10,408 nucleotides of DNA from Phoronis ovalis. Lineage: Eukaryota > Phoronida > Phoronidae. Positions 8,337 to 10,408 of this stretch are shown here, piece after piece; positions within the stretch are counted from its first letter, which is position 1; every line of letters begins with the position of its first letter. The stretch is from NCBI GenBank assembly GCA_028565635.1, contig JAOXYB010063979.1:1-10408 (forward strand), in the 5' to 3' direction. The translations under genes were made by a program, and so were the position numbers. The notes under the pieces were generated by a model, which saw only the letters and a list, made by a program, of their open reading frames with translations, was not told where the DNA came from and made no database searches.

Positions 8337-10408
8337 GTAATTATACTACGTATAAATTATGTCTAAAAATGCTTTGAAATCCCTGTTGCTGTGATTCATT
8401 AACTTATTATATAATCTCAATTGTAGAATATAAATTTACGACATTATCTTGCATGTACAAATATGACTTGCTGTACAAATGTTCGTCAACCATAATGTAG
8501 TGCTACTACATGACGTCATAACTAATGGTCCCAAAGCAGTTTGAGTTCGGCTGATCATGATTACATGAAATGGAGCATATAATTGGGTCAGACTGATTTA
8601 GTTGCTTTCTCCTAAAAAAAGCCCGCGACGAGTGTCAGAAATGTGTCAGGTATATAGTTACTATCCCCAAGACTCTTCTGCACTAATATAAGAGCATCAC
8701 TGCATATTAAGAAACATTTGAAAACAAACCTGTCCATATATTATTGCAGTCCGTACATGCAGGTGACCATTTCTATTTTATTCCTAAAATATTTTGGTTT
8801 ATATACACTGTGAAATACTAGAGTGATGTTAACACTTTAATAGTTTCGATTTTTAACGACGTAAATAGCTCATCTAACAATGTTAACATAGAGACTTCCG
8901 GGTATTTCATGTAACACATATATTTATTGTTTTATATTTCAGTCGTATTTTTTATTCCCTTGTGAGCAATGATGTCAATTTATTTCGTTTGATGCTTCTG
9001 CATGTCTAAAGCTGTAATTTAAATTTAAAAATAAATTCAGAAATTAATGAGTCACAAATCCAGGTATTCAGGCTATTATATTCTACTCGGTCACTATGTT
9101 ATATAGTTTTTCAGGGTGTCTCCGATCTTGCATATTTTGCACAATGAATCCTATCAGAAGATGTTATATCCAAACTTTGAAAAAGGTCAGTATAGAACAC
9201 AATATAGTCTAGGAACTATGAATAACTTGTTGGCAATATTTTATTATAGGCTTTTTGTTTCTTAAAAACTCGTGAATGATGTCCCGCATGGGACTCCGTA
9301 TAACTAGACAAAGACAAACAGACAATTTATATTGTGAATATAACGTTTGCTAGTATTTAAAATTAGATTACTGTCTCTTTCCTTATCTAACTCTTACACG
9401 GAATGCAATCATAATTGGAAAGAAATTGCTATTTCTTTTTAGGGAAACCAACAGAGGTGACTTGCGATATTTTTGTGAATAGTTTGGACTCAGTTAGCGT
9501 AGAAAGTATGGTGAGTTTTTTTGTTTTTTATAGCTAACTGGTGACTGTGATGCATTTACTAAAAAAATGTAATTGATCAACGAATATCAGATGCCAGTTG
9601 TCGGATTATGTGGGTTGTAAATATACATCACATTATTACTATATACACTGATTATAAAACAAAATGTGCAAAATATAATATATATATGGGGATAAACAGA
9701 ATCAATGTTAATGAAGAATGTCATAATATAATATATATTCTAGTGGCAATGAGAGATATATGCGTTTTTATAATTAGTTATGAACATTTAATGTGTTAAT
9801 GATTTATACAAATACATGTATATGTTTCAATCGATATGTCATATGTTTAACAAGTCAATTTAGACAAGACTAATGCAAGCCATCAACAAAATTAAAATTG
9901 CTCTAATTGTTTAAGGGGGCATATGGGTAGTTGTAGGAAATGGCTACATGTAGCTCTAAAATATCAATTAATTGTCGCAAGCATATTGCATTGTCTCCCA
10001 GTAATGCAACATTATTTGGTATAGCTGTAATGTAATTTGAAGCACTGATATACGTCATTGCTCTAATTAAATTATCATTTTATGAAAAAATACCTTGAAA
10101 GTATTCAGAACTAAGTAAATGTTTGGCTGATTATCGGTAATTAAAATTTACAATTGTGTCTGCCTGAGTCCCGGGGGACACTGCCATCCAAAGTGGTAAT
10201 ACATACGTGTCGCTTTATGGGATATGGTTTTTCAGGATCCCTGCTTGCAACGGGGTATATATTCCAACACTTGACGCTCGCAACGGGAAATATTGTTAGC
10301 TCACTGCTAACAGTGGGTCCCGAAAATCATGTTTGCTTATAAGTGGTGCTTTTTGCCATGGGCGTTGCTAAAGGAGTATGTTTTCTGACAACGGGGTATG
10401 TATTTAGC
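8248..10408 (+). CDS. Second, mirror-image copy of the receptor gene 5' end (exons 1-3), cut by the window edge
   Basis: Exons at 8248-8336, 9115-9185 and 9443-9510 are the exact reverse-complement partners of the left-arm exons 1-3, with identical introns 1 and 2 and most of intron 3. The window stops at 10408, inside intron 3. If the palindrome continues, exon 4 would be expected at 10527-10753. Nothing distinguishes this copy from the left one: no stop codon, frameshift or changed splice site. It is either the same gene seen twice through an artefact or a very young head-to-head duplicate. Confidence 0.75.
9115..9185 (+). CDS. Receptor gene exon 2 (right copy)
   Basis: This exon is identical to 1830-1760 on the other strand. 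The acceptor AG is at 9113-9114 after TATAGTTTTTC, and the donor GTCAGT is at 9186. One base completes the split Arg codon, 23 codons follow, and one base opens the split Gly codon. Confidence 0.78.
9443..9510 (+). CDS. Receptor gene exon 3, 68 bp (right copy)
   Basis: This exon is identical to 1502-1435 on the other strand. The acceptor AG is at 9441-9442 and the donor GTGAGT at 9511. It encodes the beta-strand-1 segment with TCDIFVNSLDS and ends at Met with phase 0. Confidence 0.88.
10373..10408. repeat. Right-arm copy of the 32-bp minisatellite, cut by the window edge
   Basis: This is the mirror of 537-572. It contains one full unit core (TTCTGACAACGGGGTATG) and the first bases of the next unit, TATTTAGC, where the window stops. 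Further units are expected outside. Confidence 0.7.

Larger units (their letters stand above)
537..10408. repeat. Giant perfect inverted repeat (palindrome), no spacer
   Basis: Bases 537-5472 are the reverse complement of 5473-10408, with position x pairing with 10945-x. The sum is constant for every landmark I checked: the receptor exons, the CAGAGCC repeats, the C7, T8 and A10 homopolymers, and the extreme right edge (10408 pairs with 537). There is therefore no net insertion or deletion between the arms, and I saw no substitution in the stretches I compared, although I did not align every base. There is no unique spacer: the axis falls between 5472 and 5473 inside an AT dinucleotide run. 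The repeat reaches the window edge, so its length is at least 9,872 bp. Identity at this level, including homopolymers, suggests one source molecule read in both directions (fold-back read or assembly error). A very recent genuine inverted duplication is less likely but possible. Confidence 0.98.

Noticed and set aside
537-10408. Interpreting the arms as long terminal inverted repeats of a giant transposon or a viral genome end
   Set aside because: The arms contain the introns and exons of a host receptor gene and meet with no cargo between them. There is no transposase, integrase or polymerase.
1-10408. CRISPR array, tRNA, rRNA or bacterial operon
   Set aside because: There are no regularly spaced repeats with unique spacers, no recognisable tRNA or rRNA sequence, and no long bacterial-style open frame on either strand.

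Overview
The window looks like nuclear DNA from an animal, probably a marine invertebrate such as a bivalve mollusc. It is AT-rich and mostly non-coding. Its genes are split by GT-AG introns, it carries short interspersed repeats, and 'tacatgta'-type words are frequent. The mollusc assignment is an inference. The animal assignment rests on a clear Cys-loop (pentameric) ligand-gated chloride channel gene.

The dominant structure is one enormous inverted repeat. Every base x from 537 to 10408 pairs with base 10945-x. The two arms, 537-5472 and 5473-10408, are about 4,936 bp each. They meet with no spacer in the middle of an (AT)11 run flanked by TACG and CGTA (axis 5472/5473). I saw no mismatch or length difference wherever I compared the arms, including runs of 7 C, 8 T and 10 A. 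The palindrome runs to the right edge of the window, so its true end is unseen. Only bases 1-536 lack a partner here. Such identity in a family of genomes known for high heterozygosity points first to a fold-back read or assembly artefact. A very recent real palindromic duplication is the alternative.

The left arm with its unique flank carries, on the minus strand, the 5' half of a glycine-receptor/GluCl-like subunit gene: exon 1 (signal peptide, 2609-2697), exon 2 (1760-1830), exon 3 (1435-1502, 68 bp) and exon 4 (192-418, 227 bp). The splice phases agree across all three introns. The encoded N-terminus ends just before the Cys-loop; the remaining extracellular part and the four membrane helices lie beyond base 1. 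The right arm repeats exons 1-3 on the plus strand (8248-8336, 9115-9185, 9443-9510). The window ends before a copy of exon 4 would appear (expected at 10527-10753).

Between exon 1 and the axis each arm holds about 2.8 kb without a firm gene. It contains a repeat cluster with CAGAGCCTATAAATC ends (2976-3297 / 7648-7969), a possible interspersed-repeat block (about 3770-4230 / 6715-7175), and a weak candidate terminal exon (4885-4981 / 5964-6060). Intron 3 holds a 32-bp minisatellite just upstream of exon 4. No bacterial gene, RNA gene or CRISPR array was seen.
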